From Bactericera cockerelli (lineage: Eukaryota; Arthropoda; Insecta; Hemiptera; Triozidae), in NCBI GenBank assembly GCA_024516035.1, contig CM044967.1:6137284-6201283 (forward strand): 64,000 nt of DNA, given 5' to 3'. Made by a program: the position numbers and the translations under genes. The notes under the pieces were generated by a model that made no database searches, was not told the origin of the DNA, and saw only the letters and a program-made list of their open reading frames with translations. Positions 30,491 through 42,852 of the stretch are shown here, one piece after another; within the stretch, counting starts at the first letter, position 1, and every line of letters begins with the position of its first letter.

Positions 30491-30929
30491 TGAAAATGAC
30501 ACAGCAAGTATGCATAATCTTTATGATAGGCGAATTACTTTATGCTAAGATACGTATAATGTTATGTTAAACAAATGAAATTCAGAGCATAGACTATGCA
30601 AGTTAAACATGTTATTATGCTATCAATGAATTGAATTGAATTGAACAATAGCATAACTTTATACATCCGTTGGCATAAAAGGAATGACGTCACAACTATG
30701 ACGTCACGACTTTTGACAAATTTCGTTAGCATAAATTATGCTAACCACTTTATGCTAAAGTCGAAAATATCGCGTATGCTAACTTTGCAAGGGTCCCCCG
30801 TATGTTTAATTAATCACAATACTATGTTAAATTTCGCAGTTGGTTTTTCACCGTGTACCACCAGTGCACGGTATAATATTTAACATTATCAATGCAAAGT
30901 ATATCCTCATTTTTTCAAACTATAAGAAT

Positions 30930-31205
30930 GCACTGGTAGTCAAGTGGTTAACGCGCTAGTCTGGTAATCCAGTTAGCGTAGGGATCCGTTGGTCCGAATC
31001 CCACCCAGTGCATGAATTTTCCTCATTGATTTGGATTTGTGAGCACATAATAATAAGACTCTGAGGGTTCTAGGTGGTAGAAAATACTCATGAATTTGAG
31101 TTTGTGACCACATAATAATAAGACTCTGAGGGTTAGGTGGTAGAAAATGCTTTCAGCATAAACCTCGCCTGGTGGTTACTTTCCACGAAAGAGTGGTATT
31201 ATTGG
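30930..31205 (+). mobile_element. SINE-C copy
   Basis: TGCACTGGTAGTCAAGTGGT to AGAGTGGTATTATTGG, with the segment TTGTGACCACATAATAATAA duplicated internally (31040 and 31105). Confidence 0.85.
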
Positions 31206-31615
31206 TATTAAGAGTAACAAAGTAAGTCTAGTGTGACTCGAGCGACATCTGTCGCTATCTAACTGTGTATCTTTTACCCAATCGAATATCCATCCCTATC
31301 TATATATCTAATATGTATCTTTTTATGTAACGCCATATAAGTTGTAATTTTAGTCCAACCGAACTGAAATTTTCAGCGTATGTGTGGAATTTCCTATAGT
31401 TTACGGTGTTCCTACATCAGCAACTTCGAGGTAGGCTACGAAATGGGTCAAATCTATTAAACGCATTAAAAGCTGCGATTTTTGTCCCATCGAGCTGAAA
31501 TTTTCAGAGTTTGTTGTTAAACAACGTTGAGCTAGGCTAAGAAATGGGTAAAAAAATTACTATAAATTTTAATTATCAGAGCTATGGTCAGCAGCTCTCC
31601 AGTACTTACAAAAAT
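31206..31615. other. No recognised feature
   Basis: Two partly similar phrases (GAACTGAAATTTTCAG at 31360 and GAGCTGAAATTTTCAG at 31490) show an old internal duplication. Nothing coding is recognised. Confidence 0.45.
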
Positions 31616-31619
31616 TAAC

Positions 31620-31765
31620 TACCGACCTCAGTAGCTTGATCGATAAGGCGGTGGACTTTTAACCTGGAGGTAGGTGGTTCTAGTTCCGGTTTCAGCGCAG
31701 ATTTAGTAAAGCGAGTTTGAGTAGCTGTGATATCACGAAAGTAATTATCACGAATATGATACATT
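31620..31765 (+). mobile_element. SINE-A copy
   Basis: ACCGACCTCAGTAGCTTGAT to TATCACGAATATGATAC, complete. Confidence 0.85.
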
Positions 31766-32600
31766 TCAAACTTAACTAAAACTGCTGCTTTAATGAAAGG
31801 TAACTGTTAGGTAAGGTTAATGCTTAGTACTTTTTAAGGACTCTCATTCCAGAAATCCCCAACTCTCTGATTAGTTGGTTATGCCGTTCAAACACAAATA
31901 TGAAACACAAATCCGTTGAAACACAAACTTTTCAAACTTGAAACACAAACTTTTTATACTTTTCACTTTTGCAATTCAATCTAGGAAGGTTCAATAAAAA
32001 GCTCACAACAACATACAATAACATAGTTATTATAACCATCTCTTAGTGAGCTCACTTAGTACATCGCAGCAAGGCGAGATGGTGATTCTTTGATATCAGA
32101 CGACATTACTACGTTAGACAAAAGATTGTTACTCCAAATTATTTATTTGACGTGTGACTATCTTGATCCCACCTTGTTAATAAGAACAAATGAAGACTTA
32201 TGACCGTGCTCTGACATTTGATTTCTTATCACAGTCCTTTATTAATCATATCATAACAATACGTTGTATAATTTATGAATCTTGAACCCTTCATAGATGT
32301 GTCGGGTCGTTAATTTGTATCATATTATTCATAGGCCATTATCGTATCAAAGGATATTAAATTTATAATTGAATTGACATTGTATCATTCATTGATAAAT
32401 GTCGACATAAATAATGCACTGATTAGCTATTGTAATTTTCCACAGTGAGAATTATTGAAAATTTTATCTCAAAATAATAGATATATTATTTTCGTTTGCC
32501 TGAAAGTTCGTCTGTCCAAGCTAAAAAGTAGTTAAAAAAAACTAATTTGCAAGTACCAAATAGAGGAAATGCCCACAAAAACTCATTTTTAAAAAAATAA
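31766..32600. other. A/T-rich, no recognised feature
   Basis: No coding exon, tandem repeat or SINE head is visible. Confidence 0.5.
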
Positions 32601-32604
32601 TCAT

Positions 32605-32955
32605 TCCGTGTCCGTGAGATAGGTATTGATACCTAAATCACGGTGGTGAGAGGATTATATGGACGCCTAGATCCAATGTCTAGTCTCCTTTCACGTCCAT
32701 TGATCATTTGGTTTTAAAGTCCTGATTTGAGGTAGACAGGACGGGGGTTTTACCCTCCATTCGCTGGAAATTGTACCAGCTATACCCACATTAAGCTCAC
32801 CCAGCCTGGGTTGGGCCGGAATTGCCAGCCTTACATGTTCGGAGTGAACATAATTTTCTATGCGAAAAGTCTGCTCCATCCGGGAATTAAACTGAGGATC
32901 TCTGGACTACGGGCAGTAGTCACAAGTGTCACAACAGTTACGCCACGGAGGCTGG
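32605..32955 (-). mobile_element. SINE-D copy with adjoining repeat R5
   Basis: 32700-32955 is SINE-D reversed (GGTTTTACCCTCCATTCGCT to CGCCACGGAGGCTGGC). 32605-32698 is R5 (CGTGTCCGTGAGATAGGTAT), which recurs at 61975-62070. Confidence 0.75.
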
Positions 32956-33656
32956 CTATTTTTTTTAATTACTAGCTAGCAGTATGTCGCCGTTAAGGTT
33001 TTTAACTGTGGCTGTGGCATTCTATTTTGGTTTTTTTAAATCCTTTTTTAATACATACCAACAGTTCTACATAACCAAAAATGACTCTGGGTCAAATTTG
33101 GAGTCATTCGATCCAACCATGTCTGAGTTCTGTTGATTATTAACTAATGTAATAGTGGCTTTTATATACATATTATTGCATATTTAGAATACCTAATATT
33201 AATGCAATAGTGGCTTTTATATACATAAAATTGCATATTTAAATTACCAACATCTCTATATTTTTACTAATGTCTCGCTTGGCGACGCGACGTCTGAAAT
33301 GCTGACTTGTAAAATGACTACCATGACTTCTGGTGGTCGAGTGGTTAAGCCACTATAGTCTGGTAATTTATATAGAATAGAATAGAATAGAATTTTTATT
33401 TGTAAATTAATTTTACAAATTTATATAATGATTGTGAATTGTGACACAGAGGCCTGGAAACAGAGTAAATACATCGTCACATCTTGTACCTGTTCAATTG
33501 CTGTCGCTCATGGAATTAATTGATTAGGAAGCATAAGGTTGTGAAGAAAATTAACCTTCGTCAACAAAGCTCCTACTGCGACTTTAATGTCGCTTGAGCT
33601 ACGCGATAATGTAATAATAGATTAATATAGTGTATGGTTTATGAGATAAAATAAGA

Positions 33657-33895
33657 TGGAAAGAGAGAGATAGCGAGTCAGAAAGAGAGAAAAAGAGACA
33701 GAAAGAGATAGAAAAAGACACAGAGACGGAGAGATAGCAAGAGAGAAAAAGAGACAGAAAAAGACACACAGAGAGAAATAAATAGAAAGAGAGATAGAAA
33801 AAGACATAAGAAAAATAAACAGAAAAAAGATAGAAGGAAAGAAAAAAGACAGAAAGTGATAAAAAAAAAAGACAAAAAGAGAGAGAGAAATAGAA
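33657..33895. repeat. GA-rich polypurine tract
   Basis: About 240 bp of (GAGA/GAAA)n on the plus strand with few pyrimidines. Minus-strand open frames here are serine/phenylalanine/leucine-only artefacts. Confidence 0.9.
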
Positions 33896-34319
33896 AATTT
33901 TTCTTGTTTATATTATTAATATTGTCTATTTTTATATTTACATTATTTGTCTGTATATATATGTTCTTCCTACTAATAAAGAGTTTATAAATAAAATAAT
34001 AAATAAATAAATAAAAGAAAGAATGAATGAAAAAGACAGGATCATAGAAAGAGAGCCTGCTTCTTAGTTATTTGCCACCCACACTATCATAATGTTCACT
34101 TCGTGCCTTATCACATGGATAATTCAAATATTAATAAGAACAAGAACAAAAGGAATAACTGAGGGCCCGTGCATATGGTCAAGGACTAACACGACTTGTG
34201 GGATCGCACCTTGGAAAAATCGCATTTTGGTAACACAATACAATATCTGGTAGAGTGGTAGAACTTCTCATTTTTCTGTGTTTGAATGCATATTACTGAT
34301 ACTGTTTAGACGGATATTT

Positions 34320-34560
34320 CGGCCCTACCAAGTCTGGGTTGGGTTAATTTGGGTAGCTGGTACGATTCCCAGCGAATGGAGGGTAAAACCCCGTCGTAAT
34401 CCAGGACGTTAAACAAAATAGAATCTTTGGCGTTAGGAAGGGCATCCAGCCGTAAAAAATGTGCCAAAACCAACCAACCTCAACCATGATGAGGTTGAAC
34501 AACGTCGACCCTGCTTGAGCGGCATAAGACAGAGTAAAAGAAGAAGAAAAAACATTATTA
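34320..34560 (+). mobile_element. SINE-D body with extended 3' part
   Basis: GGGTAGCTGGTACGATTCCC as in SINE-D, then GAAGGGCATCCAGCCGTAAA and GTTGAACAACGTCGACCCTG. The last part recurs inverted just before the N gap at 25945-26000. Confidence 0.65.
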
Positions 34561-35039
34561 TTATACTACCGGCGTCTCACTAGAAAGTCCCTTTTTGCTA
34601 GTAGTTTAAACAGAGTCTCATTTTTTGGTTTAATATATTAGGTTGGTTCTACACTTCTACAGGTAATATAAATACAATAATTCAATGCATTGGTTCTTCA
34701 GTTTTTTCTTGCAGAATTTTCTTGTCATACACAGAATCATGACGAAGTCTTTGATTTTCATTTCCAACTATTTTTCTAAGATAAATAACCCAGTAGGTGG
34801 TTTACTTGCATAACGAAGGTCAATGTGGTTCAATAATAAAATGTCGTGCCATTCATTTGTCTCGTATGTACGGACAGTATAAGTGGTATTGACTTTAGAA
34901 CTGTCCTACATTGGTACCACTAGTAACTTTCGCGTGTTATATGTCCAATTAGTTTAATAATCGCAATCAGCGACCATTCGACACAACCATTTTCATATTC
35001 CATACGCTTGCAGGAAGATTCATAAGTCAGGCCCGGTAC

Positions 35040-35375
35040 TAGTATGTGCACTGGTAGTCAAGTCGTCAACGCGCTAGTCTGATAATCCAGGTAGCATAGG
35101 TATCCGTCGGTTCGAATCCCACCCAGTGCATGAATTTTTCCTCATGAATTTTAATTTGTGACCACATAATAATAAGACTCTAAGGGTTAGGTAGTAGAAA
35201 ATGCTTTGAGCATTAACCTCGCCTGGTGGTTACCTTCCACTAAAGAGTGTTATTATTATTATTACTAGTTTTGCTGAACTCCGCTGTAAAGAATTTGGTG
35301 GTCGAGTGTTTAACGTGCTAGTCCGGTAATGTATCAGTTGGGGATCCGTGGGTTTGAATCCCACCCAATGCTTGA
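35040..35375 (+). mobile_element. SINE-C copy followed by a second SINE-C head
   Basis: 35045-35265 is a complete SINE-C with tail TTATTATTATTATTA. A diverged second head (GTGGTCGAGTGTTTAACGTG) follows at 35297-35375. Confidence 0.8.
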
Positions 35376-35414
35376 ATTTATCCTCGTGTACTGCGATTTT
35401 GAACACTAACAATA

Positions 35415-35625
35415 TAATATATATATCGCCTGATTTATACTGTCCGATTAGGACTATTAAAGTCCCATTATTCCAGCAGTAAGCCCAAGACATATTATTA
35501 TGTGGTAATAATCCCGAATGGGAGGATAACTTGTCATGTACCGGCTGGGTTTCAAACCCACGAACTCCGGAATCTTTGGATTCACAGAGTGTCGCCTTTA
35601 CCACTGAGCTACCGGGACAGACTAT
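35415..35625 (-). mobile_element. SINE-B copy, minus
   Basis: TATATCGCCTGATTTATACT to CTGAGCTACCGGGACAGAC. Confidence 0.85.
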
Positions 35626-35699
35626 AAATAACACCTATAGAATAAGAGGACCTTTTAAATTATAGTCGGGCGGTATAAATGCGGTCGAATCCTACTTTT

Positions 35700-35908
35700 T
35701 TCCCGGTAGCTCAGTGGTAAAGGCGGCACTCTGTGAATCCAAAGATTCCAGAGGTCGTGGGTTCGAAACCCGGCCGGGACATGACCTGTTATCCTCCCTT
35801 TGGGACTTTTACTACATAATAATATGTCTTGGGCTTACTGCTGGAATAATGGGACTTTAATAGTCCTAATCGGGCAGTATATATAAGGCGATATTATTAT
35901 TATTATTT
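35700..35908 (+). mobile_element. SINE-B copy, plus
   Basis: TCCCGGTAGCTCAGTGGTAA to GGCGATATTATTATTATTAT. With the previous copy it forms an inverted pair 75 bp apart, head to head. Confidence 0.88.
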
Positions 35909-36498
35909 CCATTCCTACCCTCGCAAATGTTCAAACTTTTTATCACCTTCATGCAGTTTTTCGTAAAAAAAAAAAATCATTATTCAAACCCGCTAAACAT
36001 CCTCAAAATTTCAACCCTGATACAAAAAACCACTTCGATGAGCGTTTGAGTGGATTTCATTACTTCATTATTAATAGTGACAGCAAAAATAACTCTTCAT
36101 AATACTTTAAGTGATAATATAAATAATAATACTTCAATAAATTGACGATATAAATACATAATTCATTTGCTGCAAGGGAGAGGATGGTACCGATTATTGT
36201 CGTGAACGTTTACTTAGCAAAGCTTTAATATATAATAATAATAAATAAAGCTCTCTCTCCTTGAGACTTAAATTGATGATCAAGTACTATATCGAGCTGG
36301 AATTATGAAGTACGATGGTCTTCAAGTTCAGTCAAGTTGTTAGATGAGTGATTATGAATTTCAACTGGTTGAATGACTTGCTTGATGGGAAAATAAAGAG
36401 GGTCAAGTGTTAGAAAATGCTTTTAAAACCTTTTTTGTAGTTTCAGAAAAGGTTTTTTATAATAAAAAAAATAATGTAAAAAAGTTAAAGCTAATAAG

Positions 36499-36629
36499 TT
36501 ATCATATTTGTGTTATCACTTTCGTGATATCACAAACTTTCACTCGCGTTACTGAATCTAAGCTGAAACCGGGACTTGAACCACCGACCTCCAAGTCACA
36601 AGTCCACCGCATGCTACTGAGTTCGGTAT
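36499..36629 (-). mobile_element. SINE-A copy
   Basis: TTATCATATTTGTGTTATCA to TGCTACTGAGTTCGG. Confidence 0.8.
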
Positions 36630-36639
36630 AATTTATCCT

Positions 36640-38330
36640 TTATTTAATATCATCATTATATAAAAAAAATGTACGTTATATTAACAAATAATTCGTTCCA
36701 GAACGCACCTCACTCTCATAATACCGAAATCTCCATTTCGACCATCACACAACGTTGGTTATTGCGTTCAACTAACCAATCAGAGAGCTTTGTGTGACGG
36801 TTGAAAGCCAGACTGTCCTCAATCGAGCTATATGTGCTCTGATTAGTTGAAACTCCGAATTGAGAGCGTGTCTGGCTTATCTTAACTTTAATCCTTTTTC
36901 ATTAAATGTATTTAAAAAAAAAAAAAAAAATTGAAAAGCACATTAGATAAAATAATGTAAGAACCTCATTATTAATCTTGTTATATGTGCAACTACATAA
37001 CTGTAAATCTTAAACTTTCATAATAACAATAATAATAATAAAAAATAATAATACTCTTTAGTGAAGGTAACCACCAGTTGTAGTTTTTTTTCTTCAAAAA
37101 ACTGCAATAAATTATGTTGTTTTTCAACTCTACAGTTATATACCCAATTTTTTTCAAATAAACCTACTAGAATTTTTTTATATGAATTTAACATTTATTG
37201 TTTATTCGACATTTATATAAATGTATAAAACATTTATATAAACTTAACTGGTGAAAATTGTTCAGAATATTATTCTTGATTTTTTTTTTTAAATTTTAAA
37301 TTATGTATTTAAAATGCCACAATGTGTTTCCTATGTTTCAGGTCATGCTGCACCCTCTTCACGATTATCTGAACGTACCTCAATCACTAAGAGTACAAAC
37401 CCCGCCCAACCAAAAATGTGATTTATTGACTTTTTACCATGTCTCGAGTTTGATATAATACGCTATCGTGCCGGTTAAATACACTTAATTTTGTTATATT
37501 TTTATAGCTTTTAACGATGATAGTATTTCTTTTGATAAAAAATATTAAAATTATTTGTTTTTCATAAAAAATGCCATACCAGTCCCACATAGGGCTCAAT
37601 TTTCATTAACTGTATAGCCTCTTTTTTAATAATTGTTCCGTATTATAACTTAAATCGGTTTTAATTAGTGAGAAGAAATTGATTATAATATTTGAAAATC
37701 CTGTTTTAAAATTATTTCCGTGCAACCATGATTTTAAAATAATTATTAAAAAATGGTTTTATTGTGCAATCTGTAAAACTTTAATTTTTCAATCTGTAAA
37801 ACTTCAATCTTTCTATAAAATTATGAACTGTAAAATGTTTCTTTTTCTACTTCAAATCCAGTGCCAAAAACTAAACCCGTAGGTTCAGCCATAATCAAAT
37901 TAGTTTATTACCAACTTTAATCCATCAAGACATTAAATTTTATTTCATATTATGTTCAGTGCCATCCAATAGCCTAAAGTTACCAAAACCAAACTAACAT
38001 TAATCCGTCCAGAAATCCGTCAGAAAACCCCAAAGACACAAATACTTTATTTATACTGGCGGCGTGTAAATAAAGAGTCCTTTTTTGCTAGTAGTTCTAA
38101 CGAAGTTTTATACATTTGACAAATAATGTTTAGTTAAACAAATTCTCTTTTAATGTACGTATTTATCTAACATCCACCAGTTTAGTAACAACCCAAAGAA
38201 ATTATTACAATACAATACACGAGTGAACCTCAGCAAATAAGCTGAATTGGAACCAGTTTTTCTCATATATGTATTAATTTTGATAAATGTAATATTTCTG
38301 CTCCAAATAAAGGTTTAAATATTCATTTAC
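36640..38330. other. Upstream region of the bZIP-type gene, mostly unassigned
   Basis: A palindromic CAATCAGAG element lies at 36735-36890. Otherwise A/T-rich without clear repeats or exons. The promoter and 5' UTR of the gene at 38354 should lie at its right end; I could not fix a TATA box or start site. Confidence 0.45.
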
Positions 38331-38353
38331 ACGAGTGAATAAGCATCACCAAA

Positions 38354-38755
38354 ATGTACAACCTAAACAACGCAGGACTAACACCCAATCCGCCCGTGAG
38401 CAAACCGACCGACAACACACCACAAACACCGGAAATCCTCAACCTCATATCCTGCACGAATCCGTTCGACAACTATCCGCCGTTTCAGACGTCGACCGGC
38501 GGAAAACTGGTCGAGAAAGGGTCGAATGGCGGGTCAAGTCCTCCGCAAAGCGTGCAGCATACCTGTTCCCAGATCATCAAGGAGGGGCTCAAGCTGGCCC
38601 TGCAGACAAAGAGACGAAGCAGCTACAGCTCCTGTTCGGACAGCTACTATGCAGTGGGCGGGGCGCTGACGAAGGACCTGACGGAAATGTCGAGGGATTC
38701 GGTGGAGGATGAGGACGACGACGATCAGTCGTCTTGCATCTCCAATGGAGAGGGG
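38354..38755 (+). CDS. First coding exon of an ATF3/JDP2-like bZIP gene
   Basis: ATG at 38354 opens 134 codons ending GEG at donor GGG|GTGAGT (phase 0). The peptide has TPQTPEILNLISCTNPFDNY, then CSQIIKEGLKLALQTKRR, which resembles the (V/I)KEELRFAIQNK segment just before the basic region in ATF3/JDP2. A serine-rich tail and an acidic run EDEDDDDQSS follow. The bZIP domain itself would be in a later exon and was not found up to the window end, so the assignment rests on the N-terminal part and may instead be another Fos/ATF relative. Codon G+C is far higher than in the flanks. The frame runs 8 codons into the intron before a stop. Confidence 0.7.
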
Positions 38756-38921
38756 GTGAGTTCTTCTTTCAATACCTAGTTAAAAGTATAAAATATGTTA
38801 GAAAATTGTCTGATAGATGTGATGGATATGCTGTGCGGAATGGCAACCAGTCAAAGACTGGCAGCTCCTGTTATAATTTATTAAAAATTATAATTTGTTT
38901 CTCTCTACGTATATTTTTGTA

Positions 38922-38945
38922 CCGACCTCAGTAGCTTGATAGAAT
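38922..38945 (+). repeat. Truncated SINE-A head
   Basis: ACCGACCTCAGTAGCTTGAT is followed directly by the GAATAGAA-type repeat found at 44147 and elsewhere. Confidence 0.6.
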
Positions 38946-39169
38946 AGAAGAGAAATTACCTTGTTTATACTTCCGAGGTGAGACGAAAAAGTCCCTTTAT
39001 TCACCAGTTTAAATTTAAACAGACATTTTGCACATACATTTAATACTCTTCAGATTATTTACACAAAAAAAAAAAACTTTTCTTGGTTAGAATAATAATA
39101 ATTATAAATAATACTAATAAAAGGAAACCTATTCTATCCTGCTGGGGATTCTATCCTGACAAGAAAATT

Positions 39170-39245
39170 CTATCCTGCCGGGGATCGAACCCTCGTCTCT
39201 GTGCGTGCCAGCTTAGGAGTAGCGATTCCACTTGGCCATGGTGAC
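39170..39245 (-). repeat. tRNA-like SINE head, minus
   Basis: GGGGATCGAACCCTCGTCTC and CCACTTGGCCATGGTGA form a reversed B box and A box. Confidence 0.5.
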
Positions 39246-39944
39246 TACTAGTACTAGTATTTGATCTTCATGTTTTTCTTCTTTATTTTTCATCTTCTTT
39301 ATTTTTTTCTTACATAATTGCTTCAAATGACACTGAGGCTTCTTCAGTTGTAAGGAAGCGTGGCGTAGGTACCATTAGGTTTGAGGGTATATTCTACTAG
39401 AATGACAAAATAACTCTGTAGCTAATAATTGTAATGTAATGTCACAATGGCATGATTATTAACGGCAAGAAACCAATCAATTTTGTATTTTAATTTTTAC
39501 CATTATTTGTTTGTATATATGTTCTACTAATAAAGAGTTTCATAATAATAATAATAATAATAATAATTTACAATTGTTACACTGTTACTGTTACTAGATA
39601 AATTTTATCTAGCTTTATTCGGCGTACTGTTTTCGACCCACCGCCATCGATAGCAAAATCCGGGCCTAAGTCCTTATTATTAGGTTATAATTTACATTTT
39701 TTTCCATTATATGAATCAGCAAAAGACACTCTTGTTTTTCTCAAGTACTCCATTTACACAAGACCCTCTTGTAAACATTCAGCAAAGGTCACCCCCCTAG
39801 CTCGTAGCTGTAGCTACGCCACTGGCAGATTTCTTCTCAAGGATTTACAGATGACTCTCGGGTCCTCTGCCAATCAGCCAGAGATGCAAAACTTTATTAA
39901 CCCTTGCAGGATCATTTCCATACATTTCAATCGTCCGCAGGGCA

Positions 39945-40140
39945 GGTTTTTTCTGCTCTGTACTGGGATGTTCGAGGTCCACTCATACCTTGTGAAGAAA
40001 AATGAGTAGCTAAAATAATGTGAGCAGTGACCATTGGCGGAATTATAGTTAAAAATAAGATAGAACATCAAAGATACGGAATAGTCCTATAATTCTGCGA
40101 TACCCACAAAAAATTGTGATGTAAAAACGCAAAGAAACAC
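39945..40140 (+). mobile_element. SINE-E body, headless
   Basis: TTTTCTGCTCTGTACTGGGA to AGTGACCATTGGCGGAATTA matches the SINE-E body without its tRNA-like head. A hAT-type MITE end (TAGCTACGCCACTG) lies just before, at 39812-39826. Confidence 0.65.
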
Positions 40141-40734
40141 ATTTATTTATTTCAAAATCGATAGAGAAGCCCTGTGATGAGCTAAGGGCCGAATTATAAA
40201 ACAGATAAAACAGGATTAAATTTAATTTAAGAAATCTGAAAAAAATTGGCATTTCGTCAGATTCTCAAGTGCATTCTCATGATCCTCATGATTTTGAAGA
40301 AATTGGATTTTCTTCATGGAAGAATTTGGCATGATATGAAGAAATTGGAATATTCCTTAGCACTGAATTCGTTGATAACTACGTTTCACATTAAGGGCTA
40401 ACAGTCTTAAATCGCATGTGCATATTCTTACATAATTAAGTAGAAAAAACATTCCATTATAAAGAGAGTAAAAATAAGTAAACTCATCTTCAAGTTTAAA
40501 TCCAACATTTACTCAACCGGTATATCAATGATACTTCAATCTGCCTAAGGAAATTAAAACCTTATATTCACAAATAGACAGACCTTATATCTATGGCCCC
40601 AATAGGTCTTATGACCTTATATATAACATTAATACAATATACAACTCACAAGTCTCCTTTCTGCAACGGTCATATTAGGTACATACCATTATGATACTTT
40701 GTCAAATTATCAAAGAAATGAGGAAATATGTATA

Positions 40735-40905
40735 ATCTATCTCATTGGGACTATTAATCCCATTATTGCAGCAGAAAGCCCAGGATGTATTATTATGTGG
40801 TCAAAATCCTAAGTGGGAGGATAACTTGTCTTGTCCCGTCTAGGTTTCGAACCCACGACCTTTGGATTACCAGACTCACGCCTTGACCACTGAGCTACCA
40901 GTACT
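40735..40905 (-). mobile_element. SINE-B copy
   Basis: CTCATTGGGACTATTAATCC to CTGAGCTACCAGTACTGAC, diverged at its ends. Confidence 0.7.
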
Positions 40906-41059
40906 GACTATAGTAGCGCATGGATGTGTGGATTGGATACCAATAAATTTACAACTAATACATGGATTTTCACACATTTATTTGGATATTTGACAGAATT
41001 GTGACTACACAGAATAATAATAGCACTCTGAGGGGTAGGTGGCAGCGAATGCTTTCATC

Positions 41060-41362
41060 ATCATCATCATCGTGAACGATGGTAGCCAGACAGTGGAGGA
41101 ATGGCGCAGCACTTCTACCACTGTCTTTACAAGGAGGCTAATAAATGACAAGGACCCCCAGAACCAGCCAATGCTGGTCTACTCCCTGTTTATTGTTCCC
41201 CAGCCAGACTGCTGGTCTACTCCCTTTTTATAGTCCCCCAGCCAGACTACTGGTCTACTCCCTGTTTATAGTCCCCCAGCCAGACTGCTGGTCTACTCCC
41301 TGTTTATAGTCCCCCAGCCAGACTGCTGGTCTACTCCCTGTTTATAGTCCCCCCGCCAGACT
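41060..41362 (+). repeat. Repeat R2 with a 38-bp tandem array
   Basis: 41060-41165 is R2. 41165-41362 holds about five units of CTGGTCTACTCCCTGTTTAT plus AGTCCCCCAGCCAGACTG. Flanks are split SINE-C body, so it may have inserted into a SINE-C. Confidence 0.8.
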
Positions 41363-41974
41363 GAATATACTTTCAGCAATAGTAATTAGTCAATTTACCT
41401 CGCCTAGTTTTTACCTTCCCACCTTTCACCAAGGGTCTGTTTTATTTCTTCGGCCTACAGTCATATTTTCCTTATCTTTCGGGCGTTCATAGCGGGGAGA
41501 CCACCCAGTGAAGGTGCAACGAAATTATTATTCCATACATTTAGGAGGTCAAACTTTGACCTCTTCAAAACTCTCAAGTCTTAGGTCAATAAGTTCTACG
41601 GGCTCGCTTTTGGGTTCAATAATCATTATAATTACTACGAAGGCTTGAATTCATGTCTATAAAACTTTATTTGCATGACCCCATCGTAGTTAAAACAATA
41701 ATAATAAATTTCGATAGTAATATTAATATAAAAAAATGTAATACTATTACTTGCATACCTTCTAAAATCATTAATTATAGTAATAATGTTGAGTCCTTTG
41801 TATATCCAATTATTTAAGTCCGTCTTGAGAAAATATTTATTCTGTTGAAGGTTCGTCTCGATCGCAAGTGAGAGAATTTTGCCATTTTTAATTGGGAGAA
41901 TTGCATTCATGGAACTGCTCAATAATAAAGTCTTGATCTTCTTCACATTAATGTTCTTTATAGGAATAATAATC

Positions 41975-42280
41975 TTTAGTGGTCCACTCATACCTCGTGA
42001 GGAAAGATGAGTACTTGTATGAGTAACGAGTTAACGACCAGTGGCGGTATTACCAGAGTAAAAGGAATGTAATAGAATTGGAAAAGTGTAGGAGGCTCTT
42101 ACTAATAGACATAATTATGTACAATACAAATAATGAATACAAAGAAATGATGTAAAAATGGAATCAATATAAACTATAAAAAGAAAAAAATATATATATA
42201 CACAGTATTACACACATATGTTCTAACTATAGGGCGGGGTTATTGCCTATGGCGATCTCTTCCACCCAACCCTTAGTACG
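41975..42280 (+). repeat. SINE-E body and GCCTATGGC-type repeat
   Basis: 41975-42110 matches the SINE-E body (CACTCATACCTCGTGAGGAA). 42230-42275 is the inverted TTATTGCCTATGGCGATCTC repeat. Confidence 0.6.
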
Positions 42281-42774
42281 TCAGACCGTCCCTTATGTCA
42301 GAGTTTTTAAGTTTTACCCAAACACAGCGAACTACCTATAGTTCGACATGGAGGGATGGTCTGACTAATCTTTGTTGCAATCTACATAAGGTAATTCGGC
42401 CTTAAATCATAGTACAGATATTCCTATTTAAGAATTACCTCTATTTCACTAAAGTAGGCTAAAAACTACGAGATATATCCGTCTCGAACCCTCAACCTCC
42501 AGGTTGGTCAGGCCAAAAGTCCGCCGTCTTAAAACGATCGAAAGGCCGTTTCTTCTGTATAAATAATAAATGATTGTATAATTATTTAATTAACAACTTA
42601 TTCATAATATTTATCATTTTTATCATAAAGATAGTACTTGTAATTGGGTCATTCACTAATATTATTTACTTTTTTGTGATTCTTATAAAATAGAGTCGCT
42701 CAGATAAACAGCAAAATATTATCAAATAAGAGATTCTTCTACAAAATGTCCTAATACTTTTTTTAGCGCACTGT

Positions 42775-42852
42775 TAGCTTGGTACTCGGTCACTGGCAAG
42801 ATACTCGCCTGCCATGCGAAAGTCTTGGGTTCGAATCCCAGCCAGTTCCACA
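42775..42852 (+). repeat. tRNA-like SINE head
   Basis: TACTCGCCTGCCATGCGAAA and B box GGGTTCGAATCCC. The acceptor ends do not pair well, so it is not a functional tRNA. Confidence 0.5.

Larger units (their letters stand above)
26103..30795 (+). mobile_element. Candidate DNA transposon with GCATA/TATGC subterminal repeats
   Basis: An uncharacterised spliced gene (26999-28973) is flanked by blocks rich in GCATA/TATGC motifs: a 163-bp array on the left and palindromes on the right. The two flanks are partly inverted copies: the right ATAACTTTATAC..CCGTTGGCATAAAAGGAATG corresponds to the reverse complement of the left unit (ATAACTTTATGC..GCGTTGACATAAAAAGTATG). Terminal repeats and target duplication cannot be shown because the left edge is in the gap. 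A SINE-E at 29324-29600 lies inside. An alternative is a host gene between two unrelated satellites. Confidence 0.4.

Noticed and set aside
33622..33875. Minus-strand frames rich in S, F and L
   Set aside because: Translation of a GA-rich polypurine tract.
41635..41991. 118-codon minus-strand frame
   Set aside because: Isoleucine/asparagine/lysine-rich as expected for random A/T-rich DNA. No motif, splice context or repeat support; a decayed transposon frame cannot be excluded.
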